Positions 54,616 through 63,057 of a DNA stretch of 64,000 nucleotides are shown here, piece by piece. The DNA lies in contig JABLXH010000026.1 of NCBI GenBank assembly GCA_013178155.1, positions 1 through 64,000 of the forward strand, in the 5' to 3' direction. The translations under genes and the position numbers were made by a program. Positions within the stretch are counted from its first letter, which is position 1, and each line of letters begins with the position of its first letter. A model generated the notes under the pieces. That model saw only the letters and a list, made by a program, of their open reading frames with translations. It was not told the origin of the DNA and searched no databases. The stretch is from Armatimonadota bacterium (GTDB lineage Bacteria > Armatimonadota > Zipacnadia > Zipacnadales > UBA11051).

Positions 54616-55710
54616 CCCCAGGCCTTCATAGGTTCTCCCGCGCCAGGGCACCCGGCCCCGTCGGTGCCACAGGATAGACCGTGCCAGGGCCAGGAGGGTG
54701 AGCGTCACGGCGGGCGGCGTCAGCAGCGCGTACCACCAACCGAGGCCAAAGCGCGCGGCACAGAAGCCGTAAAGACCCGCTCCCTGAAGCCCCAGGATCA
54801 GCCCGAACCAGTCACCGGTGGCGGCGGCGGCCCAAGGCACCAGGTAGGCCAATGCCAGCAGGACGACGACGACGATTGCGCCGGTAACGCCCCCGCAGAT
54901 GGGGACACCCGTGCGGCCGAACCCCCGCAGCGCGTCGGCCAACCCGCGGTACATCCGGACCGAGAGCGTCCGAGTCGCGTCCGCGATCAGCACGCCGCGG
55001 CCCAATCGCTTGGCCCAGCGGGCCAGCGCGACGTCCTCCAGTAGAGTGTCGCGGACCTGTTCATGGGGTCTGTGCTGCCGATACTCATCGACCCGGAAAC
55101 CGATGACCTGGCCATTGGCAAACGCGAATGCCTCTCGCCTGTCGTTCTCAGCGCGAGCCAGGGGCAACAAGGAAAAGACGCTGAACGGCACCATGGCCGT
55201 CAGCATCCCGTCGCCCGCACTGGTGGGAGCGAAACGGGGAAGTGCAGTGATCAGCACGGCGTCGGTACCGGCCATCATGGACATCATTTCAGCCAGGAAG
55301 CCGGGGCCGGGAGTGACGTCAGCATCCAGGAACAGCATCCAGTCACCGGTGGCCCGCAGCCCCAGTTGGTGGCAGGCCCAGCACTTGCCCACCCAGCCTT
55401 CGGGCTTGCCAGGGGCACGGAACCACTGGGCGCCGAACTGCGCGGCATGGGCCTCAAGCCAATCGTCCGTGCCATCGTCGGACGCGTCGTCACACACCAA
55501 CACTTCCCAGGGCGCGGGCTGCTGCGCCGCGAGCGCCGCCAGGATCGTCGGCAGATTGTCACGCTCATTGCGAACCGGTATGAGTACCGAGAGGCGCAGG
55601 CCCTGCGCGGGCGGGTCCGGCCGCCGATGCCTCCAGTAAGCCACGTTTGCCAGCAGCACCACCGTCTGCACCAGCAGCAGCAACGCCGCAACCGCCAGCA
55701 GAGCCGTCAT
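54604..55710 (-). CDS. GT2 glycosyltransferase of the carotenoid cluster
   Basis: The ATG at 55710 overlaps the stop of cruF as ATGA; the track start lies 77 codons upstream and is rejected. The 368-residue protein has an N-terminal membrane helix (LLAVAALLLLVQTVVLLANV). A GT-A domain follows (LSVLIPVRNERDNLPTILAA, VLVCDDASDDGTDDWLEAH, GDWMLFLDADVTPGPGFLAE with the DAD metal motif, and LLEDVALARWAKRLGRGVLI). Several C-terminal membrane helices complete it. This architecture matches CruG/CruC-type carotenoid 2'-O- or 1'-O-glycosyltransferases. Given cruF next to it, glycosylation of a 1'-hydroxy carotenoid is the likely job. Confidence 0.82.
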   Translation of the reverse strand: MTALLAVAALLLLVQTVVLLANVAYWRHRRPDPPAQGLRLSVLIPVRNERDNLPTILAALAAQQPAPWEVLVCDDASDDGTDDWLEAHAAQFGAQWFRAPGKPEGWVGKCWACHQLGLRATGDWMLFLDADVTPGPGFLAEMMSMMAGTDAVLITALPRFAPTSAGDGMLTAMVPFSVFSLLPLARAENDRREAFAFANGQVIGFRVDEYRQHRPHEQVRDTLLEDVALARWAKRLGRGVLIADATRTLSVRMYRGLADALRGFGRTGVPICGGVTGAIVVVVLLALAYLVPWAAAATGDWFGLILGLQGAGLYGFCAARFGLGWWYALLTPPAVTLTLLALARSILWHRRGRVPWRGRTYEGLGSRR

Positions 55711-56504
55711 GCGCTCTCGCCCCCGGTGCCTGGTCGCCGCAGGTAAAGGCCGACACAGAGCAGTCCAGTGCCGAGCGCCCAGATAATCGCCGCCGGAGCC
55801 CGTCCGTGCAGCAGCGCCAGTCCCGCGGGCAGACCTCCCTGCACGACATAAAGCCACAGTGAGTGTGGCGAACGGTCCGGACGCCAGACGCCCGACAGAA
55901 CCGTAAAGAGCCCCGCGATTAGCACGGAGACGGTGAACCAACCTGCGAAATTGGTGAACGGAATTCCGTAGTACGGCCCGGTGTCATGCCATTGCCACGC
56001 CGCAAAGCCTGTGGTCATTGCGGGGTCCAGAACAAGGTCCCACAGTGTGACCAGGACGCCTGCCAGGACTGTTGCCCCAAGCGACTTGGACACAAACTGT
56101 CGCGCCAGGTGGATGCTTGTAGACGTCACCATGAACCAGGCGAGGGGTATGGTTACCGGCAGTCCCCCCACCGCGACGCCCAGGAAGGGAGTGTAGGAGT
56201 AGCTTCCGTAGGGGAAGCCGGTGGCGATACAGAGCCATTCACTGCCTCCCCCGACCAGAGCGCTGAGCGCCAGCAGTTTCAGCACCCTACGGCCTCCCTG
56301 GCCGGCCGCCATGACCAGGAAGGCGGCACTGGTACCGATCAGGATGTTGGCCTGGGCCACTATGCCGGCCAGACGGGCGAAATCCATAGCGGGCGTCGGG
56401 AAGTGGAACCGCAGTGTGGCCGTGCCCAGCAAGGAGAACACCACCAGAGCGAAGTTGGCTGCGATGAGCCAGGAAGCCGCACGCCGCCAGCCTGTCCCAC
56501 TCAT
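55707..56504 (-). CDS. cruF: Carotenoid 1,2-hydratase-type protein (CruF/DUF422)
   Basis: This 265-residue membrane protein has seven or so hydrophobic helices and the CruF/DUF422 (PF04240) pattern: GGGSEWLCIATGFPYGSYSY, VAVGGLPVTIPLAWFMV, TLWDLVLDPAMTTGFAAWQW and YYGIPFTNFAGWFTV. CruF adds water across the end of the psi group, giving a 1-hydroxy carotenoid. The start at 56504 overlaps the upstream desaturase stop as ATGA, which fixes the frame and rejects the longer track start. It is placed between a desaturase and a glycosyltransferase, the usual setting for hydroxylation followed by glycosylation. Confidence 0.88.
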   Translation of the reverse strand: MSGTGWRRAASWLIAANFALVVFSLLGTATLRFHFPTPAMDFARLAGIVAQANILIGTSAAFLVMAAGQGGRRVLKLLALSALVGGGSEWLCIATGFPYGSYSYTPFLGVAVGGLPVTIPLAWFMVTSTSIHLARQFVSKSLGATVLAGVLVTLWDLVLDPAMTTGFAAWQWHDTGPYYGIPFTNFAGWFTVSVLIAGLFTVLSGVWRPDRSPHSLWLYVVQGGLPAGLALLHGRAPAAIIWALGTGLLCVGLYLRRPGTGGESA

Positions 56505-57997
56505 GGCTGCAGTCCTTGGCTGTCTCTGAGCAGCTCCGAGCAAGCCAATGAAGCTGAGATGAGGACCAGTGCCATCCCGCCGCCCGGGTGTGCACTGCCC
56601 CCACAGAAGTAGAGTCCCTTCAGCTCGCGCGACCGGTTGGGGTGCCGCTGGAAGGTGGCTACGAGGCCATGGGAAGCCGGACCATAGAGACTGCCGCGGT
56701 GGCTGCCCGTGCACGCCGCGATCGCCGGAGGGGTCAAGATACGCTCACTCACCACCCGCGGCGCCACGTCGACGTTCAGCGCAGACTTGAGCCTGAGGAG
56801 AATCGCCGAGCGGACGACCTGAGTCTCGTGCTCCCACACCTGACCCAGGTCCGGCGGAGCGTTGACCATCACGAACCAGTTCTCATGCCCTGAAGGGGCA
56901 TCCGCGGGGGCGTATGAGCAGGACCGGTACAGATACACCGTCGGATCAGCAGGACAGCGTCCTCGGCGCAGTTCGCCAAACTCCCTCCGATAGTCGTGCG
57001 AGAAGAAGATGTTGTGTGTCTCCAGGTCAGCGAACTCACCCCGCACTCCCCAATAGAACACGATGGCGGAGGTTGATGGGTCCCGGCGGCTATGACGGCG
57101 CCCGGAAGGCAAGGGCCAGCCGTCAAGCAGTTGCTGGTAGGTCGTGTTGACATCAATGGCGGACACGACGGCATCGAAGCGTCTCGTCTGCCCGTCAACC
57201 ATCACGCCCCTGACCTGGCGGCCGTCGTGGGCAATGCCCTCCACACGCGCCCCCGTGAGAATCTGCACCCCCTGGCGCAAGGCAAGTTCGCGGATTGCCT
57301 CCACCAGGCGGTAGGTGCCACCGCTCACTGTACAAGCCCCGAGGCGGTGCTCCACGTGAGGAATCAGCGCCAGGGTGGCCGGGCAGCGGAACGGGTCAGA
57401 CCCGGTGTAGGTAGCGTAGCGGTCGAAGAGCTGGACGACACGGGGGTCACGGAAATACCGGGCATGCAGGCGGTGCATGCTCTTGGCGAACCCCAGATGG
57501 GGAAGATGCCGCAACGCCCAGAAGCCCTTCTCCCGCGACACTCCACGGCCGTAGGAAAGCCAGCCGGACAGCGGGCGAAAAAGATAGAAGTCCGCCGCCA
57601 GACGATACAGCACCTCGCTGTGAGCCATGAACCGCAGCACCGATCGCGAGCTATCGGTCGTGGCCGCGGCGACCGCGGCACCGAAGGTCTCGACGTCAGG
57701 GCACGACCTGAGCACAGTGCCGTCGGTGAACTGGTAGCGGCAGAGCACGGCCAGGGGATGAAAGTCCACGCAGTCGGCGCGGCGCTCCTTGAGGTCAGCG
57801 AAGAGAGCGTCGACCACGAACGGCATCGTCAGCAGCGAAGGCCCGGTGTCAAAGCGAAACCCATCGCAGATAAGCTCACCCGCCTTGCCGCCAACAGCCT
57901 CGTTTTGCTCAAAGACCGTCACCTCCATCCCAGCTCCGGCCAGCCGCGCCGCTGCGGCTAACCCGCCAAGACCCGCTCCAATGACCGCCACCTGCAT
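56501..57997 (-). CDS. Second CrtI-type carotenoid desaturase (CrtD-like)
   Basis: The 498-residue flavoprotein starts with MQVAVIGAGLGGLAAAARLA and GGKAGELICDGFRFDTGPSLLTMP, and ends with GLYFCGGSAHPGGGMALVLISASLA, all CrtI-family hallmarks. The FDTGPSLLTMP form and linkage with cruF suggest a CrtD-like 3,4-desaturase acting on 1-hydroxy carotenoids, but sequence alone cannot separate CrtD, CrtN and CrtI reliably. It overlaps cruF as ATGA and follows idi by 6 bp, so it sits in a tightly packed operon. It is distinct from the plus-arm crtI rather than a recent copy. Confidence 0.85.
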   Translation of the reverse strand: MQVAVIGAGLGGLAAAARLAGAGMEVTVFEQNEAVGGKAGELICDGFRFDTGPSLLTMPFVVDALFADLKERRADCVDFHPLAVLCRYQFTDGTVLRSCPDVETFGAAVAAATTDSSRSVLRFMAHSEVLYRLAADFYLFRPLSGWLSYGRGVSREKGFWALRHLPHLGFAKSMHRLHARYFRDPRVVQLFDRYATYTGSDPFRCPATLALIPHVEHRLGACTVSGGTYRLVEAIRELALRQGVQILTGARVEGIAHDGRQVRGVMVDGQTRRFDAVVSAIDVNTTYQQLLDGWPLPSGRRHSRRDPSTSAIVFYWGVRGEFADLETHNIFFSHDYRREFGELRRGRCPADPTVYLYRSCSYAPADAPSGHENWFVMVNAPPDLGQVWEHETQVVRSAILLRLKSALNVDVAPRVVSERILTPPAIAACTGSHRGSLYGPASHGLVATFQRHPNRSRELKGLYFCGGSAHPGGGMALVLISASLACSELLRDSQGLQP

Positions 57998-58003
57998 CGC
58001 GTA

Positions 58004-58534
58004 CTACTCCGGTAGCTCTTCCCGGCCTTTGAGATGAGCTGCTAGTAGCTCGAGTCCCGGCTGGAGCCAGGGAGCCCAGTGGTCACGGCCAGCGCTCACC
58101 AGGAGTTGGTCCAGGGCGTGCCAGCGCCATTCGGCCACCTCCGTGGGGTCCGGTGTGGGCTCGCCGTCATACGGTCCAGCCAGCACGAAGCAAACCTCAT
58201 GCTCCGCCCCCGCATCGCCATCCACGGCGTGATACTCAAAGCATCCCACTACCTCCAGATCGGCACTGATACCCAGCTCCTCGCGCAGGCGACGGGCGCC
58301 GGCCTGCAGACATGTTTCGCCCGGCAGCGGATGACTGGAGCAACTGTTCTCCCAGTGCCCAGCCCACAGACGCTTCAGTTGACTGCGACGGCAGAGAAGT
58401 ACCTCCCCGCGGGGATTGTGGATCAAGATCATGAAGGCCCTGTGACGGACCCCCTCACCATCGTGAGCGGCGCGGGTTTCCAGGGTGCCAATAACCTCGT
58501 CGGACTCATTGACAATGATGACGCGGCTCTCCAT
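58004..58534 (-). CDS. idi: Isopentenyl-diphosphate isomerase-like Nudix protein, active-site Cys replaced by Ser
   Basis: The ATG at 58534 has GGAGGTGACC directly upstream, so the longer track start is rejected. The 176-residue protein has type I IDI features: IIVNESDEVIGTLET, HRAFMILIHNPRGEVLLCRR, RLWAGHWENSCSSHPLPGE, the Nudix block RRLREELGI and FEYHAVDGDAGAEHEVCFV. IDI interconverts IPP and DMAPP, feeding GGPP supply. In most enzymes NTCCSHP or NSVCGHP carries the catalytic Cys (Cys67 in Escherichia coli). Here the motif is NSCSSHP: that position is Ser66, and a Cys lies one residue earlier (Cys65). The Glu at 85/86 is present. Activity may be altered. Confidence 0.82.
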   Translation of the reverse strand: MESRVIIVNESDEVIGTLETRAAHDGEGVRHRAFMILIHNPRGEVLLCRRSQLKRLWAGHWENSCSSHPLPGETCLQAGARRLREELGISADLEVVGCFEYHAVDGDAGAEHEVCFVLAGPYDGEPTPDPTEVAEWRWHALDQLLVSAGRDHWAPWLQPGLELLAAHLKGREELPE

Positions 58535-58602
58535 GGTCACCTCCCCCGGCAATGCCCCGGATGTTCCCCGCTCCGTGGCAGACACCTCTGTTTCCTGGTG
58601 CG

Positions 58603-60156
58603 TCAACGACAAAGAGTGTCACGCACGCGTGCCGCCTGGCTCGCGATCTGTTCCCTATCATCTTGGCTCAGACGCCGAAGGTTCCGGACTTGCAGCACCA
58701 TCCTCGGGTTGTTGCGAAGAGTACCCTCGTGCCGAGCAAGGAAGTCCCAGTACAGCGTGCTGAAGGGGCAGGCTCTCCCACCGACTGTCACGGCCGGATC
58801 GTAGCGGCAGCCCGCACAGTAGTTGCTCATCCTCTGGAGGTACTTGCCTGTGGCCACGTAGGGCTTGGACGCCATCAGACCACCATCGGCAAACTGCGAC
58901 ATGCCCAGCGTGTTGGGCAGTTCCACCCACTCCACCGCGTCCACGTACACGGCCAGATACCACCGATGGACCTCGCTGGGCGCAACCCCAAGCAACTGCG
59001 CCAGGAGGCCCGTTACCATCAGCCTTTGAATGTGGTGAGCATAGCCGTACTCCAGCGTCTGCCGAACCACCTCATGGAGGCAGTTGAGATCGGTGTCGGC
59101 AGTCCAGTAGAGCCTGGGCAAGGGCCCCTGGGCCCCAAGCGCATTGCGCTGCGCGTAGCCGGGCATGAACCGCCAGTAAACACCGCGGACATACTCACGC
59201 CAGCCCAGGATCTGCCGGATGAAGCCCTCTACCGAGGGAAGCGGCGCATCCCCCGACCGCCAGGCTTCCCCGGCCAGCGCGATGGTCTGACGCGGGTCAA
59301 GCAGCTTGAGGTTCAGGGGCGCCGAAAGCCGCGAGTGATAGAGCCAGGGCTGACCCGTCCACATGGCGTCCTGGTAAGGTCCGAAGGACGCGAGACGATT
59401 GCTGACAAAGTCCTTCAGCGCGGCTTCGGCATCTTCCGGTGTCACGGGCCAGTCGAAGTGCGCCAGACTGCCGGGATGCCCGGCAAAGCGTTTCTCGACA
59501 AGGGCAATGACCTCCCGCGTTGTGGCATCCGGGGTGAAGCGCAGGGGTGGCGGAACAGTGGATGGCCCCTCGCGGCCAAACCCTTGGCGATTCTCGGCAT
59601 CGAAGTTCCATCGCCCGCCCGCCGGGCCGTTACCTGCCATCAGCACACCGAGGCGTTGGCGCATCTGGCGGTAGAAAAACTCCATTCGCAATTGCCGACG
59701 GCTGGCGGCGTGCTGCTCGAAATCCTCAAGACTGCATAGGAAGTGCCGGTCCGGTCTGATCTCCAGGGGAATAGCGAGGCGGGCCGCCGTGCTCTGGAGA
59801 GCCTCTCGCACCCGCCATTCGCCGGGTTCGACAACAACCAGTCGTTCGGGTCGCAGCTTTCGCACCGACACAGTCAACTCGTCGCGGAAGTTGCCGCGAG
59901 CCCCCGCGTCATCCAGTTGTCGGTACTCCACTGTCCACCCTGCCTGACGCAGACGGTCCCGGAAATGCCGCATGGCACTCAGAAACAGCGCGATGCGCGC
60001 CTTGTGGGACCACACATATTCGGCTTCTTCGGTCACCTCCACCATCCAAACCCGGTCGTACGAAGGGTCAAAGCCGTCGAAGGCAGAGGACCTCGCGTCA
60101 AGCTGGTCACCCAGCACCAGTACCAGATTACGTGTCGCTCTCGTCCGGGTGTCCAT
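58603..60156 (-). CDS. Iron-sulfur bacterial cryptochrome/photolyase (FeS-BCP, PhrB-like)
   Basis: This 517-residue protein matches the deoxyribodipyrimidine-photolyase-related family whose members repair (6-4) photoproducts or sense blue light. LVLVLGDQL opens the antenna domain. The FAD domain includes VEGFIRQILGWREYVRGVYW, GYAHHIQRLMVTGLLAQLLG and VYVDAVEWVELPNTLGMSQF. All four cluster ligands are visible: Cys359 (DLNCLHE), Cys447 and Cys450 (NYCAGC) and Cys463 (RACPF). The ATG at 60156 has AGAAGG 8 nt upstream and overlaps the preceding gene by 29 bp. It belongs to the carotenoid operon, consistent with a shared light-protection response. Confidence 0.93.
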   Translation of the reverse strand: MDTRTRATRNLVLVLGDQLDARSSAFDGFDPSYDRVWMVEVTEEAEYVWSHKARIALFLSAMRHFRDRLRQAGWTVEYRQLDDAGARGNFRDELTVSVRKLRPERLVVVEPGEWRVREALQSTAARLAIPLEIRPDRHFLCSLEDFEQHAASRRQLRMEFFYRQMRQRLGVLMAGNGPAGGRWNFDAENRQGFGREGPSTVPPPLRFTPDATTREVIALVEKRFAGHPGSLAHFDWPVTPEDAEAALKDFVSNRLASFGPYQDAMWTGQPWLYHSRLSAPLNLKLLDPRQTIALAGEAWRSGDAPLPSVEGFIRQILGWREYVRGVYWRFMPGYAQRNALGAQGPLPRLYWTADTDLNCLHEVVRQTLEYGYAHHIQRLMVTGLLAQLLGVAPSEVHRWYLAVYVDAVEWVELPNTLGMSQFADGGLMASKPYVATGKYLQRMSNYCAGCRYDPAVTVGGRACPFSTLYWDFLARHEGTLRNNPRMVLQVRNLRRLSQDDREQIASQAARVRDTLCR

Positions 60157-62329
60157 GGTCGGCGCCTTCTGAAGCCAGAATCACGATGCCGAGGTATCCA
60201 TCAACGGTGACCCAGTCGCCGGTGTGGATGAGCTCGGTCGCCTGGGGGACGCCCGTGACGCAGGGCAAGCCATACTCGCGCGCGATGATGGCGCCATGGA
60301 TCAGCATTCCGCCGCGGCGCTCCACGATGGCCGCGCACAGCGGAACCACAAAGGTCATGGTGGGATCGAGGGCATCACACACCAGTATCTCGCCGGCCCT
60401 GAAGTCAAAGAGGTCCGCCGGTCGGTGCACCACACGGCAGTGGCCGCTGGCCAGCCCGGGGCCTGCGGGCTGACCGATAAGCTGCCTGGCGCGGGAGATC
60501 AGCCCCGTCTGCGTCTTGGCTGTGGACTCTACGGGTTCAGGCCGGTAGGCCGGATCTCGCAACGCCGCCACGACTTGCTGCGCCTCCAGCAGCTCCGGCG
60601 ACAGGCCTGTTCGCGCCGTCAGACGCCGGCGTCCCTCCTCCAGCGCGCGGTTCACCTCCGCCTCGATTCGCCCGAGGTAAATGTTGTCGTCGTCACGCAG
60701 CCGGTAGCTCGCTCGTGCCAAGTCCAACAGGTCGGATGCGCGGGCACGCTCGGCACCCGCGAAGTGAGCAAGGAATCCCTCCTCAAGGGCAGGGGTGGCG
60801 ATGGTCGGCGCTGGCACGGACATCGCGCCTTCCCGCGCCGCCTCACGCAGAAGTCTCAGCAGGGCTGAGCGGGCAGGGCCCGGCTGGCTCACGCCGTCCG
60901 GAATGCCGACCTGCTTCGCCAGGTCGTCCAGGTCCGCCGCAAACTGGTCGGGCAGTTCGTCACTCGTCCCGTCTCGCACCGCAGCCAGGCTCCGGTCCTC
61001 CCGCAACTGCGAGACCAGAGCCGCCATTGCCTGGTTGCGCTTCAAGCTCGCCAGACCGCCACTCGAAAGCAGGGAGATAAACTCGAAGGGGTCATCCGGG
61101 CGTACGGTGTCGTTGTACACCTGGCCAAACAGTCGGGCGCCGTGGGCGAACGGGATGAGCTCATCCCAGTAGATCCCCTTCCACCTGGCGAGCGTTTCCA
61201 GGCGTGCCTGCAGCTCGTCTGCGAGCTGTGGGTCGCTCAGGTCAGCGAGAGACACAGCCGCCATCCCCTCAGCGGCGGCGACCATTGCCGGTATCAGCTC
61301 CCCCTCGATGCGCTGCCGCAGTTTCTGCAGGTTGTCGTAGCTCCGGCGCAGGCTAAGGTACCAGGAGCGCTGGCCGTCTTCGGCAGCGTGGGTGGTGACC
61401 GGTCGGGACTGCAACACGAAAAGGCGCTCGGCGGCATAGGTCCACTCCACATCCTGCGGGCAACCGAACAGGTCCTCGCAGCGTCTCGCCAGTTCGTAGA
61501 CCGACACCACCTCGCGCTCGTCCAGCGGAGGGGTCGCGGCCAGCTCGGCCGGCAACGCCTCCAGCCCAACGCCGTTGCCCGATGGCCGCACAGCCGCAAG
61601 TCTCTGGGGGGCATGGTGGCCGACCAGGCGTCCAGAAGCTCGATCCAGCACCCAGCGGTCAGGCTCCACGGTGCCGTCAACAAGGCCCTGATTGAGGCCG
61701 TGGACGGCTTCTACCATTGCCCGAGTGCCGTCCGTCGGATGCACAGAAAAGACAACCCCCGAACGCTCACCCGAGACGAGCTGCTGGATCAGGACGGCCA
61801 TCGCGCTGCGCCCAACATCCAGGCCAAGCTCCTGCCGGTACAGGAGCGCTGCGTCGGACCACAGCGAGGCCCAGACCAGCCGCACGTGATCCAGGATCGC
61901 CTCGACGCCTCGGACGTTCACATACGACTCATGCAGACCTGCGAAGGAGGAGCCAGAGGCGTCCTCGTCCAGAGCCGAAGAGCGCACAACCACGGGCACT
62001 TCCGCCCAGCGTTCCCCGATCCCGTCCGCCAGAGCCTGGCGCAAATGGGGCGGAAGCGGGGTATTCAGGAACATATTACGGATCCTCAGAGCCGCGTCCC
62101 ACATTTCCTCCCAACGCAGATCCTTGAAGCGCTTTCGCTCCAACTCCAGATGAATGCGCCCACCGAGGCCGGTTCCTGTCAGGTGTTGACGGTACGCCTC
62201 GGCGGTGACGACCATGCCCGGGGGAACAAGGAGCCCGGCCCGCACCAGGCGTGACAGCGCGAATGCCTTCCCGCCCACTTGTGCCCGGTCGGTCTCACCA
62301 ATCCCTCGCAGGTCCACAAGCAGCTTCAT
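60128..62329 (-). CDS. PEP synthase/rifampin phosphotransferase-like protein
   Basis: The 733-residue protein has an N-terminal PEP/pyruvate-binding ATP-grasp domain (VGGKAFALSRLVRAGLLVPP, VVVRSSALDEDASGSSFAGL, MAVLIQQLVSGERSGVVFSV, VLQSRPVTT). It has a middle helical region and a C-terminal swivelling domain (RRGGMLIHGAIIAREYGLPC) with phospho-accepting His678. It lacks the TIM-barrel PEP-binding domain of true PEP synthase or PPDK. This three-part layout is shared with rifampin phosphotransferase and several uncharacterised phosphotransferases. The target is unknown. It overlaps the PNPOx-fold gene upstream by ATGA and the photolyase downstream by 29 bp, so it is part of the operon. Confidence 0.8.
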   Translation of the reverse strand: MKLLVDLRGIGETDRAQVGGKAFALSRLVRAGLLVPPGMVVTAEAYRQHLTGTGLGGRIHLELERKRFKDLRWEEMWDAALRIRNMFLNTPLPPHLRQALADGIGERWAEVPVVVRSSALDEDASGSSFAGLHESYVNVRGVEAILDHVRLVWASLWSDAALLYRQELGLDVGRSAMAVLIQQLVSGERSGVVFSVHPTDGTRAMVEAVHGLNQGLVDGTVEPDRWVLDRASGRLVGHHAPQRLAAVRPSGNGVGLEALPAELAATPPLDEREVVSVYELARRCEDLFGCPQDVEWTYAAERLFVLQSRPVTTHAAEDGQRSWYLSLRRSYDNLQKLRQRIEGELIPAMVAAAEGMAAVSLADLSDPQLADELQARLETLARWKGIYWDELIPFAHGARLFGQVYNDTVRPDDPFEFISLLSSGGLASLKRNQAMAALVSQLREDRSLAAVRDGTSDELPDQFAADLDDLAKQVGIPDGVSQPGPARSALLRLLREAAREGAMSVPAPTIATPALEEGFLAHFAGAERARASDLLDLARASYRLRDDDNIYLGRIEAEVNRALEEGRRRLTARTGLSPELLEAQQVVAALRDPAYRPEPVESTAKTQTGLISRARQLIGQPAGPGLASGHCRVVHRPADLFDFRAGEILVCDALDPTMTFVVPLCAAIVERRGGMLIHGAIIAREYGLPCVTGVPQATELIHTGDWVTVDGYLGIVILASEGADHGHPDESDT

Positions 62330-62775
62330 CGGGCGACCTCGTACACCATGACCTGCTGGAACCGCGTCACGACGTGGTAGGTACGCACCTGGACACGGAC
62401 CAGGGCACAGGTTGGCGCATCCACGAAATCAGCAAGCTGCGGGTGTCTGGCCAGGTACACGGCGCGGGCCTCTGCCGCCTGATCGGGGGGCACCTCCTCG
62501 GCCCGTCCCACCGCTGTCGCCGCCATCGCCCGGCGGAGATCCGTCTCGTCGCCGCTGCGATCATCAATCAGCAGGGCGACCTCTCCGTGGCATTGCAGGT
62601 TGGCAAACTTCCGCGTGTGGCGGGAAGTCACAAACAGCAGTTGCCCCAGGTCCGGCGTTGCTGCGAAGGCCACCAGGCTGCAATACGGGTGCTCGCCGTT
62701 GTAGGTCGCCAGCACTGCCAGGCGCTGAGTGGCTACCAGTTCGCGTAGCCGAGCTTCCATCTCCTCTGTGATCAC
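62326..62775 (-). CDS. PNPOx-fold flavin/F420-binding-like protein
   Basis: The product is about 149 residues from a GTG at 62775, chosen because GGGGGAGG lies 5 nt upstream; a later ATG at 62760 is the alternative. QRLAVLATYNGEHPYCSLVAFAAT and LLFVTSRHTRKFANLQCHGEVALLI are typical of the pyridoxamine 5'-phosphate oxidase-like split barrel, which binds FMN, FAD, F420 or haem. The pattern fits general-stress or F420-type members rather than true PdxH. It is first in the minus-arm operon and overlaps the PEP-synthase-like gene by ATGA. The reaction cannot be read from sequence. Confidence 0.78.
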   Translation of the reverse strand: MITEEMEARLRELVATQRLAVLATYNGEHPYCSLVAFAATPDLGQLLFVTSRHTRKFANLQCHGEVALLIDDRSGDETDLRRAMAATAVGRAEEVPPDQAAEARAVYLARHPQLADFVDAPTCALVRVQVRTYHVVTRFQQVMVYEVAR

Positions 62776-62999
62776 TCGGACCTCCCCCTTCGAGACCCGT
62801 TTCCGCAGGGCGTTCGCCCCGGACATCCCGAGTCATCTTCGGGAGTGGTGGTCGGAATCCTCCGTTCACAGCGGCCGTCCCCGCGTCCGCGGACCCCTCC
62901 GATGCGCCACAGGCAGACGCAGGGCGCCGTGGAGGTAAGGCTTCAGGCAGGATGGAAGGGGGTGACACGACCCGGGACCAGTGTGCCGTGGTTGTTGGC

Positions 63000-63028
63000 G
63001 GTGCACCCCCAGCCACTGGGGGCGCACC
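63000..63028 (+). promoter_or_regulatory. Strong inverted repeat upstream of the last gene
   Basis: GGTGCACCCCCAG, a 3-nt loop CCA, then CTGGGGGCGCACC: 13-bp arms with one mismatch. It ends about 29 bp before the ATG at 63058, just upstream of the AGGAGGAGG ribosome site. It lies in a 282-bp divergent gap that must also serve the minus-arm operon. It could be an operator or a 5'-UTR stem. Confidence 0.65.
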
Positions 63029-63057
63029 GGCAGGCCGACCAGGAGGAGGTTGCCTGA

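Noticed and set aside
58552-59739. 395-residue plus-strand ORF, and the one at 61142-62254
   Set aside because: They are antisense to the photolyase and PEP-synthase-like genes and show no domain of their own.
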